DNA of 64,000 nt from Micromonospora coxensis (GTDB lineage Bacteria; Actinomycetota; Actinomycetes; Mycobacteriales; Micromonosporaceae). The position numbers and the translations under genes are program-made. The stretch is taken from NCBI RefSeq assembly GCF_900090295.1, contig NZ_LT607753.1, positions 3,720,001-3,784,000 of the forward strand, written 5' to 3'. Numbering within the stretch: the stretch's first letter is position 1; every line of letters begins with the position of its first letter. The notes below the pieces were generated by a model. That model was not told the origin of the DNA, searched no databases, and saw nothing but the letters and a program-made list of their open reading frames with translations. This document shows, piece after piece, positions 26,340 through 34,294 of the stretch.

Positions 26340-27122
26340 TCAGTGCGGCCTGCGCCACCAGGCCGTACGGGCCAGCACGGGCAGCGCCGCGAGCGGGGCG
26401 AGGGTGACCGCCAGGGCTACCCCGCTGGTGAGGTCCCGGGGTGCCCAGAGCAGGTTGTCGCCGATCCCGGCCGTGTGCGCGGTGAGGGACAGGGCCACGA
26501 AGAGGGCGACCGCTCCGATCACGGTGACCAGCCGGTGCCACCCGGTACCCACCGCCGTGACGGGGGTGCGTCCTGCCGGCAGCGCCTCGGTACCGGCCCG
26601 GTGCGGCGGCCTCGCCCCCGCCCGGTGTGCCGCCCCGGCGTCCACCTGGGGTGACGGTGCCGCCCCGGCCTCCGCCCGGTCCGGCAGCGCGTCGGTGAGC
26701 CGCCGCTGCACGGCGGTCAGCCCTCGGACGGCCCACGCGACGACCGGCACGACCAGCGCGAGGGTCAGCCCGGCGTGGGTGGCCCAGGCGCCGGCGAGGG
26801 TGGGGCCACCCCACGACTCCGCGTACCCGCCGTCGGTCGGCCCGGAGCCCACGAGCTGTTCCCGCCACGGGTACGCCAACACGTTGATCAGCACCAGAAA
26901 GGCCAGGACGGCGGTCAGGGCCGACGAGGCGAGCGCGACCGGCAGCGCCACCAGCGCCGTGACCAGGTTGCCGGGCCGTCCCCCGCGGACGGCTCGGACC
27001 GCGGCCCCGAGCGCCCGGGGCACGGCGAGGACGGAGGACCAGAAGGCACGGCGGGACGCCGGGCCATACGCCCTCCGCCACGGTTCGCCGAGCAGACCGG
27101 GGAACTTCCCATCTGTTGTCAT
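26340..27122 (-). CDS. Multi-pass membrane protein, possible sensor-domain relative
   Basis: 260 aa with four hydrophobic segments (roughly residues 53-85, 113-135, 195-215 and 228-250). A Pro/Ala/Arg-rich loop lies between the second and third. The pattern ALPVALASSALTAVLAF, then LTLALVVPVVAWAVRGLTAVQ, resembles the membrane sensor domain found in front of some actinobacterial histidine kinases. No kinase part is present. No partner gene is adjacent. Family assignment is tentative. Confidence 0.7.
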   Translation of the reverse strand: MTTDGKFPGLLGEPWRRAYGPASRRAFWSSVLAVPRALGAAVRAVRGGRPGNLVTALVALPVALASSALTAVLAFLVLINVLAYPWREQLVGSGPTDGGYAESWGGPTLAGAWATHAGLTLALVVPVVAWAVRGLTAVQRRLTDALPDRAEAGAAPSPQVDAGAAHRAGARPPHRAGTEALPAGRTPVTAVGTGWHRLVTVIGAVALFVALSLTAHTAGIGDNLLWAPRDLTSGVALAVTLAPLAALPVLARTAWWRRPH

Positions 27123-27232
27123 GCGCCCAGTCTCGGCTGCGGGTGGGTCCGCTCACCATCGGGAGCCTCCCGGCCCGGTCCCCTAGGGGCGGACGCCCCG
27201 GTGCCCTTGACACTCGTCTCGATGATGGCCGC

Positions 27233-27373
27233 ATGAGCTTGATCGACGACGACCCGGTGCTGGCCGTGCTCCGCCTGGTGCTCGTGGCCGTCAGCGGGTT
27301 CGCGGTCGTGTTCGGCGTCCGCGTCGCCGTGTCGCGGCAGTTTCGCCGACCTGGGTGCGCCTCGCCCGCCTGA
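27233..27373 (+). CDS. Small single-helix membrane protein (doubtful)
   Basis: 46 aa from ATG 27233: MSLIDDDPVLAVLRL, then a hydrophobic helix and a basic end. There is no clear ribosome site. Its last 19 bases overlap the next frame, which carries a second hydrophobic helix. The two frames together read like one short two-helix membrane protein split by a +1 shift, or two overlapping small genes. Low confidence. Confidence 0.35.
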   Translation: MSLIDDDPVLAVLRLVLVAVSGFAVVFGVRVAVSRQFRRPGCASPA

Positions 27374-27558
27374 CGCCGAGGCAGCGATCCCGACCCGTCC
27401 GCGCCGGAGGCGGCGCCGCGCTCATCGGGGCGAGCCAGCTGGTCCAGCAGGTGCCGTTCGTCGTCCCCATGCCCTACCCGGCGAAGGTCACCTTGTTCGT
27501 GGTGGCGCTGCTCCTTCTCGCCGCCGCGCCGGCCTGGTACGTCCTACGGCGCGACTGA
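27355..27558 (+). CDS. Small membrane protein (doubtful, possibly part of the preceding gene)
   Basis: 67 aa from GTG 27355. Basic N-terminus (RLARLTPRQRSRPVR) followed by a moderately hydrophobic stretch and a C-terminal helix (VTLFVVALLLLAAAPAWYV). No ribosome site is visible. The frame is +1 to the preceding small frame, which ends inside it. See the note there. Confidence 0.4.
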   Translation: MRLARLTPRQRSRPVRAGGGAALIGASQLVQQVPFVVPMPYPAKVTLFVVALLLLAAAPAWYVLRRD

Positions 27559-27635
27559 CTGTCCGGATCCATCGCGGGGACGACAGTCGGGTGCCAGGGC
27601 TCCCGCCGAACGGGCTCGGCTCAGGGTGGGACGCA

Positions 27636-27671
27636 GAAACGCCGACCTGCGTTTCCGCTGGTCGGCGTTTC
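27636..27671 (-). terminator. Hairpin downstream of the tRNA cluster
   Basis: Arms GAAACGCCGACC (27636-27647) and GGTCGGCGTTTC (27660-27671) form a perfect 12-bp stem with a 12-base loop. It is placed 23 bases past the 3' end of the tRNA-Phe gene, so it probably ends the Glu-Asp-Phe transcript. Confidence 0.75.
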
Positions 27672-27693
27672 AGTAGCCCGGCGAAAGGCTATG

Positions 27694-27767
27694 TGGCCAG
27701 GGGCGGGGTCGAACCGCCGACCTTCCGATTTTCAGTCGGACGCTCGTACCAACTGAGCTACCTGGCC
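27694..27767 (-). tRNA. tRNA-Phe (GAA)
   Basis: On the minus strand the acceptor arms GGCCAGG/CCTGGCC pair fully. The anticodon loop CTGAAAA gives anticodon GAA. The T-arm has GTTCGA. The discriminator is A and CCA is not encoded. Last gene of a three-tRNA array. Confidence 0.95.
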
Positions 27768-27872
27768 GTGGTGCTCGGCTCATGCTACCCGGAAGGCGGG
27801 GTCTCCGCCGAACAGGTCACACGCTCCGATACGCAGAACGCCGCGCAATGGTTCACGCGGCGTCGGCGCTGG

Positions 27873-27946
27873 CGGTCCTGACGGGACTTGAACCCGCGAC
27901 CTCCGCCTTGACAGGGCGGCGAGCACTCCAACTGCTCCACAGGACC
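27873..27946 (-). tRNA. tRNA-Asp (GTC)
   Basis: Acceptor arms GGTCCTG/CAGGACC pair. The anticodon loop CTGTCAA gives GTC. The T-loop is GTTCAAG and the discriminator is G, as expected for tRNA-Asp. Middle gene of the array; CCA not encoded. Confidence 0.95.
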
Positions 27947-27979
27947 TAGCTGATGTTGCATCCGGCCGAAGCCGGACCG

Positions 27980-28052
27980 TGCCCCCAACGGGATTCGAAC
28001 CCGTGCTACCGCCTTGAAAGGGCGGCGTCCTGGGCCGCTAGACGATGAGGGC
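27980..28052 (-). tRNA. tRNA-Glu (TTC)
   Basis: Acceptor arms GCCCTCA/TGGGGGC pair with one G-T. The anticodon loop CTTTCAA gives TTC. The T-loop is GTTCGAA and the discriminator is A. First gene of the Glu-Asp-Phe array common in actinomycetes. Confidence 0.95.
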
Positions 28053-28207
28053 GGCCCCGCCATCATTGCACACTCGCAACTTCAAGCGGACTTGCTCCCA
28101 TCCGGCCCCGCCGGAGGCATGAGAAGCATATGCCATGCCCGGGCGGACGACCAAACCGGTATGGCCAGGGGCACAGCGCTCCGCAAAACCGCAGCTCAGA
28201 GAGGCTG

Positions 28208-28999
28208 TCAGCGGGGTGGAGCGATGCCGAAGCGCCGTTTCAGGTCGGCGATCAGGTGTCCGCAGGCGGCCAGGGTGCGGCTCCGGTCGCCCCCACCGTC
28301 GTGCATCAGGACGATCGCGCCGGGGCGTACGCCGGCCTGGATCCGCTTGGTCAGCACCGGGGCGGTGGGCTTGGCCCAGTCCTGCGGGTCCACGCTCCAG
28401 TGCAGCGAGCGCATGCCGAGCTGACGGGCCACCGTCACCACCTCCGGCGTCCACCGGCCGCCGGGCTGCCGGAAGAAGGGCACCTTGGCGCCCGGGACGG
28501 CCGCCCGGATCGCCTGGTTGGTGCGGGTCAGGTCGGCCCGGATCTCGGCCACCGGCCGGCGGCCGAGGTCGAAGTCGTGCCGCCAACTGTGGTTGCAGAG
28601 CTGGTGGCCCTCCCGGACGATCCGCGCCACCAGCTGCGGGTGCTTGCGGACCTGGGTGCCGACCACGCAGAACGTCGCCTTCACCCGGGCCGCCCTCAGC
28701 TGGTCGAGGACCTTCGGCGTCCAGGTCGGGTCCGGGCCGTCGTCGAAGGTCAGCGCCACCGCCCGTACGCCGGTGGCGCGCCGCAGGCCGGCGGGGAGCG
28801 TCTTGGGCGTCGGCCGCAACCGGGGTTTCGGCCTGGTGGTGGGTCGCGCCGCGGGCGACGGGGTTCCGGCGGCGGACGGGTCCGTCGAGACCGCCGGGGC
28901 GGGCGCCGAGACCTGCCGGCTGTTCCGCTGCTGCTCGCCACATCCGACGAGGAGCAGGACCAGGGCCAGGGCGACCGCCAGGACGGGGCGTGGACGCAT
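28208..28999 (-). CDS. Polysaccharide deacetylase lipoprotein (NodB homology, CE4)
   Basis: 263 aa from ATG 28999, with GGAG five bases upstream; GTG 29005 overlaps that site. Lipobox LLVGC with Cys20. A Pro/Ala/Thr-rich linker leads to the NodB domain from about residue 78. The metal-binding motif TFDDGPD has Asp86/Asp87, and HSWRHD has His137 and His141. RQPGGRW and VLMHDGGGDRS complete the active site. It probably deacetylates peptidoglycan or another surface glycan outside the membrane. Confidence 0.93.
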   Translation of the reverse strand: MRPRPVLAVALALVLLLVGCGEQQRNSRQVSAPAPAVSTDPSAAGTPSPAARPTTRPKPRLRPTPKTLPAGLRRATGVRAVALTFDDGPDPTWTPKVLDQLRAARVKATFCVVGTQVRKHPQLVARIVREGHQLCNHSWRHDFDLGRRPVAEIRADLTRTNQAIRAAVPGAKVPFFRQPGGRWTPEVVTVARQLGMRSLHWSVDPQDWAKPTAPVLTKRIQAGVRPGAIVLMHDGGGDRSRTLAACGHLIADLKRRFGIAPPR

Positions 29000-29072
29000 C
29001 GTCACTCCGAGGGGATCGGGTACGCGGACCGCCCCGACGGTAACGGACGAAACGTGAATCCGGCAGGGCCGG

Positions 29073-30008
29073 TCAGTCCCCCGTCGACTGGTCCAGCGAG
29101 TCCCGGACGGCCAGCGCCAGCGAGACCGCCTCGGCCAGGTCGACCGGGCGGACCACCCCGGCGGGCAGCGTGTCGGCCCGCCAGCCCGGCCCGGCCGCCA
29201 GCACCAGCAGCGGCCGGCGGGGCACCCCGAGCAGGGCGCTGAGCTGCCCCGGGTCGGCGGTCGCCCGGGTGTGCGACCAGATCACCACGGCCGCCGGTCC
29301 GGTCCGGTTCACCGCCTCGGTCAACGCCGCCACCGGCACCCTCGCCCCGAGCATCCGGTACGCGACCCCGGCCTCGGCCAGCGCGGCGGCCAGCGCCTCC
29401 AGCGGAAGGCTGTGCTGCTCCTCGTCGGCGCAGGAGAGCAGGATCCGGGGTGGGCCGGTGGCCGTGCCGGCGCGGGCGACGGCGGCGAACGCCTCCGAGA
29501 CGCAGCGGGAGACCAGATGCTCCACCTCGATCAGCCCGGCGGTGGCGGCGTGCCGCTCGCCGATGCCGGCCAGCACCGGGCGGAGCAGCCCCTCCCAGGT
29601 GGCGATCACACCGTCGCGGGCCAGCGAGTGCGCGATCGTCTCGCTGATCGCCACCGAGTCCAGCCGCATGGCGGCCCGGGCCATGCCCCGGGCGACCGGC
29701 CCGGCCCGGCCGACCGGGATGGTCTGCCCGCCGCCGTCCCGGACGCCCCTCATCCGCAGTTCGGCGCCGGGGCTGACGGCCGGGCCCTGCTTCGCCCAGC
29801 GGGCCGCCTCGGCCGGGGCCACCCCCTCGGCGGTGAGCTTGCGCATGATCTCCAGGCGCGCCAGGTCGGCCGGCGTGTAGCGCCGGTGGTGACCCGGGAC
29901 GTGGTGACTGGGACCGAGGCCGTAGCGCTGGTGCCAGGTACGCAGCGTGGTGACCGCCACGCCCAACCGGCGTGCGACGGCCCCCGCGCTCAGCGCCTCA
30001 TCGGCCAC
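29073..30008 (-). CDS. MerR-type regulator with B12-binding domain (LitR/CarH-like)
   Basis: 311 aa from ATG 30008. Residues 1-75 are a MerR helix-turn-helix (GAVARRLGVAVTTLRTWHQR, GHHRRYTPADLARLE). The rest is a helical plus Rossmann cobalamin-binding unit. CarH proteins use Wx9EH and ExH to bind adenosylcobalamin and sense light. Here ExH is kept (E197-Q-H199), but the Trp position is His153 (H153-x9-E163-H164). It sits at the end of the crtE-crtI-idi operon and overlaps idi by 11 bases. Repression of carotenoid genes in the dark is the likely role; light sensing is uncertain because of the Trp change. Confidence 0.9.
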   Translation of the reverse strand: MADEALSAGAVARRLGVAVTTLRTWHQRYGLGPSHHVPGHHRRYTPADLARLEIMRKLTAEGVAPAEAARWAKQGPAVSPGAELRMRGVRDGGGQTIPVGRAGPVARGMARAAMRLDSVAISETIAHSLARDGVIATWEGLLRPVLAGIGERHAATAGLIEVEHLVSRCVSEAFAAVARAGTATGPPRILLSCADEEQHSLPLEALAAALAEAGVAYRMLGARVPVAALTEAVNRTGPAAVVIWSHTRATADPGQLSALLGVPRRPLLVLAAGPGWRADTLPAGVVRPVDLAEAVSLALAVRDSLDQSTGD

Positions 30009-30603
30009 CCGACCGCTCCGGAGCGTCGTCCGCCGGTACGCCGGAGGGGATCGTCAGGCCGGCCGGGTCGCCGGAGTGCAGCAGCCGGCTCACCACCCCG
30101 CCGAGCCAGGGCGCGTACGCGCGGGGGTCGGCCTCGATCTCGGTCATCAACCGGACCGGGTCGACCCAGCGCAGCTCGTCGACCTCGTCCGGGTCCGGCC
30201 GCAGGGTGACGTCGGCCGGTACGTCGGCGCGCAGCACGTGGTCGTACTCGAACTCGACCCGGCCGGTGACCGGGTCCTCGGCGTAGTAGAGGTAGACCCC
30301 CACCTCGGTCAGCGACACCGGCTCGGCGCCCAGCTCCTCGCCCAGCCGCCGGTTGGCGGCCTCGGCCAGCGACTGGCGGGGGCCGGGGTGGCCGCAGCAC
30401 GAGTTGGCCCAGCGTTGCGGGAACCGGGTCTTCACCGCGGCCCGTCGCTGGAGCAGCACCCGTCCCTGCGGGTCGACCAGCAGCACCGAGAAGGCGCGGT
30501 GCAGCCGTCCCGGCGCCTGGTGCGCGGCGGCGACCGTGGCCTCGCCGAGCACGTGGCCGGTGTCGTCGACCAGCTCGACCAGGTGCCCTTCCCGGGACTT
30601 CAC
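29998..30603 (-). CDS. idi: Isopentenyl-diphosphate delta-isomerase, type I
   Basis: 201 aa from GTG 30603. A Nudix-fold isomerase interconverting IPP and DMAPP. Catalytic Cys is in NSCCGHPG; Glu ligands are in RRLGEELG and EVDELRWVD; HRAFSVLLVD is the usual beginning. A run of GGAGGAG lies 15-20 bases upstream, further than ideal. It feeds the GGPP synthase in the same minus-strand operon. Confidence 0.93.
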   Translation of the reverse strand: MKSREGHLVELVDDTGHVLGEATVAAAHQAPGRLHRAFSVLLVDPQGRVLLQRRAAVKTRFPQRWANSCCGHPGPRQSLAEAANRRLGEELGAEPVSLTEVGVYLYYAEDPVTGRVEFEYDHVLRADVPADVTLRPDPDEVDELRWVDPVRLMTEIEADPRAYAPWLGGVVSRLLHSGDPAGLTIPSGVPADDAPERSGGR

Positions 30604-30646
30604 CGCCGTGACCCCCCACTCCTCCTGGTCACCGCACCGCGAGTGG

Positions 30647-32128
30647 TCACCGGCCGGCCCCCGTGACCCGGTTGGCGGCGAGCTTGCCGGAGATGAGCAC
30701 CATCGGCACGCCGACCCCCGGCTGGGTGCCGGAGCCGGTGAACACCACGTTGGACAGACTCCGGTGCAGGTTCGACGGGCGGAACGGGCCGGTCTGGAAG
30801 AGGCTGTGCGCGGCGGCGAACGGCGTACCGGCGGCCATGCCCTGCTCCTCCCACTCGGCGGGGGTGATCGTACGCAGCACCTCGATGCCGTCGCCGAACC
30901 CCACGTACCCGCGCTCCTCAAGTGTCCCGACCAGCTGGTCGGCGTAGCGGCGGCCGAGGTCGCCCCGCCAGTCGAACGGCGCCCGCTCCAGGTTGGGCAC
31001 CGGGGCGAGCACGTAGTAGGTGTGTCGCCCGGCCGGGGCGACCGAGGGGTCGGTCCGGCTCGGGTTGGTGACCAGCAGCGACGGGTCGCTCATCAGCTCG
31101 CCGCGCCGGATCACCTCGTCGAAGGTGCCCTTCCAGGACCGTCCGAAGTGGATGTTGTGGTGGGCGATCTTGCCATACCCCTGGGTCGACCCGACGTGCA
31201 GGACCACGCAGGACGGCGAGTAGGTGAGCTTGCGCTGCCGGCCCTCGGGCAGCAGGTCGCGGTAGGCGACGGGCAGGTCCGGGTTGAGCACGACGACGTC
31301 GGCCGGGATCAGCTCGCCGTCGGCGGTCACCACGCCGGTGGCCCGGCCGTGGGCGGTCTCCACCCGGGTCACCGTGGTGCCGTACCGGAACTGCACGCCG
31401 TGCTTCTCGGCGGCGCCGGCCATGCCGCGGGAGACCGCGTGGATGCCGCCGCGCGGGAAGTAGACCCCGGCCACCGAGTCGAGGTACGCGATGACGCTGT
31501 AGATGGCCAGCGCGTCGTGCGGCGCGAGGCCGGCGTACATCGCCTGGAAGGAGAAGATGCGCTGGGTGCGGGGGTCGCGGAAGAACTGGTTGATCTTCGT
31601 CTGGAGTCGCCGGAACGCGCCGTGGGTCAGCAGCTTCACCAGGTTGGCGGTGAGCAGGTCGGTCGGCGCGTCCAGGTTCCGGTCGATGAAGTCGGCCCGC
31701 TCCCAGTGCCAGAGGTTGCGCGCGTAGTCGACGAAGCGCAGGTAGCCGTCGGCCTCGCGGGGGCCGCAGACCTTCGCGATCTCGGCCGCCATCCGGGTGG
31801 TGTCGGTGATGACGTCCAGCGTCGAGCCGTCCGGGTAGTAGGCCCGGTACGCCGGGTCGAGCGGGGTCAGGTCGAGCCAGTCGTCCAGCTCCTCGCCGAC
31901 CGCGCCCAGCGCCTCGGCGATCAGGTCCGGCATGGTGAGCACGGTGGGTCCGGTGTCGAACTCGTACCCGTCGACGCTCAGCCGCCCGGCCCGGCCGCCG
32001 GGCACCGGCTCGCGCTCCACCACGGTCACCTGCCGGCCGCTGCCGGCCAGGTGCAGCGCGCACGCCAGCCCACCGAGGCCCGCGCCGACGACCACCACCC
32101 GGTCCGTACGTCCGTTCACGGTCCGCAC
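30647..32128 (-). CDS. crtI: Phytoene desaturase
   Basis: 493 aa from GTG 32128, with GGAGGTGG upstream. FAD motif VVVVGAGLGGLACALHLAGS, followed by VPGGRAGRL. C-terminal signature VFTGSGTQPGVGVPMVLIS. CrtI desaturates phytoene, typically to lycopene, at the membrane. About 45 bases separate it from idi downstream and 28 from crtE upstream, so they are co-transcribed. No lycopene cyclase gene is in the window. Confidence 0.95.
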   Translation of the reverse strand: MRTVNGRTDRVVVVGAGLGGLACALHLAGSGRQVTVVEREPVPGGRAGRLSVDGYEFDTGPTVLTMPDLIAEALGAVGEELDDWLDLTPLDPAYRAYYPDGSTLDVITDTTRMAAEIAKVCGPREADGYLRFVDYARNLWHWERADFIDRNLDAPTDLLTANLVKLLTHGAFRRLQTKINQFFRDPRTQRIFSFQAMYAGLAPHDALAIYSVIAYLDSVAGVYFPRGGIHAVSRGMAGAAEKHGVQFRYGTTVTRVETAHGRATGVVTADGELIPADVVVLNPDLPVAYRDLLPEGRQRKLTYSPSCVVLHVGSTQGYGKIAHHNIHFGRSWKGTFDEVIRRGELMSDPSLLVTNPSRTDPSVAPAGRHTYYVLAPVPNLERAPFDWRGDLGRRYADQLVGTLEERGYVGFGDGIEVLRTITPAEWEEQGMAAGTPFAAAHSLFQTGPFRPSNLHRSLSNVVFTGSGTQPGVGVPMVLISGKLAANRVTGAGR

Positions 32129-32156
32129 GTGACCACCTCCCTCACGAAGTTGCCCA

Positions 32157-33311
32157 TCATGCCCGCCGCTTGGTGGCGGCGGTGGCGAGTCCGGTCAGCG
32201 CGGTGCGCGCCGTCTCGTCGATCGACGCGGTGTCGAGCGCGGTCAGCGCCTCGGCCACCCGGTCGGAGATCATCCGTTCGACCCGGGTGACCGCGCCGGT
32301 GTCGGCGACCACCTCGGCCAGCCGGGCCACCTCACGGGCCCCGGTCGCCGTGCCGGCGCGGTCCAGCGCCCGCCGCTGTCCCGGGCTGGCGAGCTGCCGG
32401 GCCAGCATCAGCAGCGCGGTCGGCTTGCCGGTACGCAGGTCGTCGCCGGCCGGCTTGCCGGTGGTCGCCGGGTCGCCGTAGACGCCGAGCAGGTCGTCGC
32501 AGAGTTGGAACGCCTCGCCCACGGCCAGGCCGTAGCGGGTGTAGGCGGCGATCAGCGGCGCGTCGGCCTCGACCCCGGCCAGGCACGCGCCGAAGAGCAG
32601 CGGTCGCTGGACGGTGTAGCTGGCGGTCTTGTAGCGGGCCACCCGCAGCGCCCGGTCCACCGACCAGTTCGCCGCGTCGTTCTCGCCGAGCACGTCGAGG
32701 TACTGCCCGGCGACCGTCTCGATCCGCATCCGGTCGTAGCAGCGGCGTACCTCGAACAGCCGGGCCGCCGGCAGGGTGGCGTGACTGAGCAGCCGGTCCG
32801 CCCAGACCATGCAGAGGTCGCCGATGAGCACGGCCACCGCCTCGCCGAACCGGTCCGGGTCGCCGGAGTGCCCGGCGGCGCGGTGCCGCGCGGCGGCGGC
32901 CCGGTGCGCGGTGGGCAGGCCGCGCCGGGTGTCGGAGGCGTCCATCACGTCGTCGTGCACCAGGGCGAAGGTGTGCAGCAGTTCCAGCGCGGCGAACGCG
33001 GGCAGCACCGTGGGCAGCGGCTCGCCGCCGCCCACCACCCCCCGCCAGCCCCAGTACGCGAAGGTCGGGCGGACCCGCTTGCCGCCGGCCAGCACGCAGT
33101 CGCGTGCCGTTGCGGCGAAGCCACCCATCGCTGCGTCGATCTCGGTGAGCGAGTCGACCTCGGCGGCGAGGAACGCCGCCAGCGTCTCGTCGACCCCCTT
33201 GATCAGGTCCTTGGTGAACGCGGCCAGTACGCCGCGGACCGGATCGTCCGTCGCTCCCGGCTGTGCCGGCGCGACGCGGAGCGCGTTACCCGCAACTGCG
33301 TCGTTGGCCAT
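32157..33311 (-). CDS. crtE: Polyprenyl (geranylgeranyl) diphosphate synthase
   Basis: 384 aa from ATG 33311. First Asp-rich motif LVHDDVMDASDTRR (DDxxD), second CDDLLGVYGDP (DDxxG, normal in actinobacterial enzymes). GGKRVRPTFAYWG and KTASYTVQRPLL line the IPP site. It makes the C20 diphosphate used by crtB. It is the first gene of the minus-strand operon and faces crtB across a 65-base divergent promoter. Confidence 0.94.
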   Translation of the reverse strand: MANDAVAGNALRVAPAQPGATDDPVRGVLAAFTKDLIKGVDETLAAFLAAEVDSLTEIDAAMGGFAATARDCVLAGGKRVRPTFAYWGWRGVVGGGEPLPTVLPAFAALELLHTFALVHDDVMDASDTRRGLPTAHRAAAARHRAAGHSGDPDRFGEAVAVLIGDLCMVWADRLLSHATLPAARLFEVRRCYDRMRIETVAGQYLDVLGENDAANWSVDRALRVARYKTASYTVQRPLLFGACLAGVEADAPLIAAYTRYGLAVGEAFQLCDDLLGVYGDPATTGKPAGDDLRTGKPTALLMLARQLASPGQRRALDRAGTATGAREVARLAEVVADTGAVTRVERMISDRVAEALTALDTASIDETARTALTGLATAATKRRA

Positions 33312-33376
33312 GTGGGGGAGCGTACCCTAGGGTTACGAGTTGCGTCGATTGCTGCGTCGAATTTCGAGGAGGGCCG
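33312..33376. promoter_or_regulatory. Divergent crtE/crtB promoter region with repeats
   Basis: It holds the palindrome ACCCTAGGGT (33324-33333) and a direct repeat TGCGTCGA at 33341-33348 and 33353-33360, a 12-bp period. CarH-type regulators bind direct repeats of about 11 bp, so these are candidate operators for the neighbouring MerR-B12 regulator. The consensus for this species is unknown. Confidence 0.45.
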
Positions 33377-34294
33377 GTGGACACCGATCTCACCGCGGCC
33401 TATGCCCGCTGTCAGGAGCTGCACAAACGGCACGGGCGCACCTACTATCTCGCCACCCGGCTGCTCCCCGCTTGGAAACGGCGGCATGTGCACGCCTTGT
33501 ACGGATTCACGCGCTACGCCGACGAGATCGTCGACCGCACCGAGGACCTCCCGCCGGCCGAGCGTGCGGCCCGGCTCGACGAGTGGTCGTCCCGCTTCGT
33601 CGCCGGCCTGCACGGCGAACCGGTCGACGACCCGCTGCTCCCCGCCGTGCTGCACACCATCGCCGTCTTCGACCTGGACCGGGACGACTTCGCGTCGTTC
33701 CTGCGCAGCATGGCGATGGACCTGACCGTCATGTCGTACCCGACCTACGACGACCTGCTCGACTACATGGAGGGTTCGGCGGCGGTGATCGGCACCATGA
33801 TGCTGCCGATCCTCGGCAGCTCCGACCCGGCCGCCGCCCGCGAGCCGGCCCGCCAGCTCGGCTTCGCCTTCCAGCTCACCAACTTCATCCGCGACGTCTC
33901 CGAGGACCTCGACCGGGGTCGCACCTACCTGCCCGACGAGGACCTGGCGAAGTTCGACGTGACCCGCGAGGACCTGCTCGCGGCGAAGGCGCAGGGTCGC
34001 ACCACCGGCAAGATCCGCGAGCTGATCGAGTACGAGGTGAGCCGCGCCCAGGCCCACTACGCGGCCGCCGCGCCCGGGATCGGACTGCTCAGCCCCGCCT
34101 CGCAGGCGTGCATGCGCACCGCGTACGCGCTCTACGGCGGCATCCTCGACGCCGTCGCCGCGCAGGACTACGACGTCTTCGTCCGCCGGGCGCTGGTGCC
34201 CCAGCGCCGCCGGATGGCGGTGGCCGCCCGCGCCCTGCTCACCCCGTCCGGCAGCCCGGTCGCCCTGCCCGGACCGGCGCCGGTGCGCCGATGA
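33377..34294 (+). CDS. crtB: Phytoene synthase
   Basis: 305 aa from GTG 33377, with GAGGAGGG upstream. Squalene/phytoene synthase fold. First Asp motif is YADEIVD, the second is NFIRDVSEDLDRGRTYLP. YYLATRLLPAWKRRHVHALY is also family-typical. It condenses two GGPP to phytoene. Its stop overlaps the photolyase ATG. Confidence 0.95.
   Translation: MDTDLTAAYARCQELHKRHGRTYYLATRLLPAWKRRHVHALYGFTRYADEIVDRTEDLPPAERAARLDEWSSRFVAGLHGEPVDDPLLPAVLHTIAVFDLDRDDFASFLRSMAMDLTVMSYPTYDDLLDYMEGSAAVIGTMMLPILGSSDPAAAREPARQLGFAFQLTNFIRDVSEDLDRGRTYLPDEDLAKFDVTREDLLAAKAQGRTTGKIRELIEYEVSRAQAHYAAAAPGIGLLSPASQACMRTAYALYGGILDAVAAQDYDVFVRRALVPQRRRMAVAARALLTPSGSPVALPGPAPVRR

Noticed and set aside
27694-28052. Integration site at the tRNA cluster
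   Set aside because: No integrase, direct repeat of a tRNA 3' end, or foreign-looking DNA flanks it.
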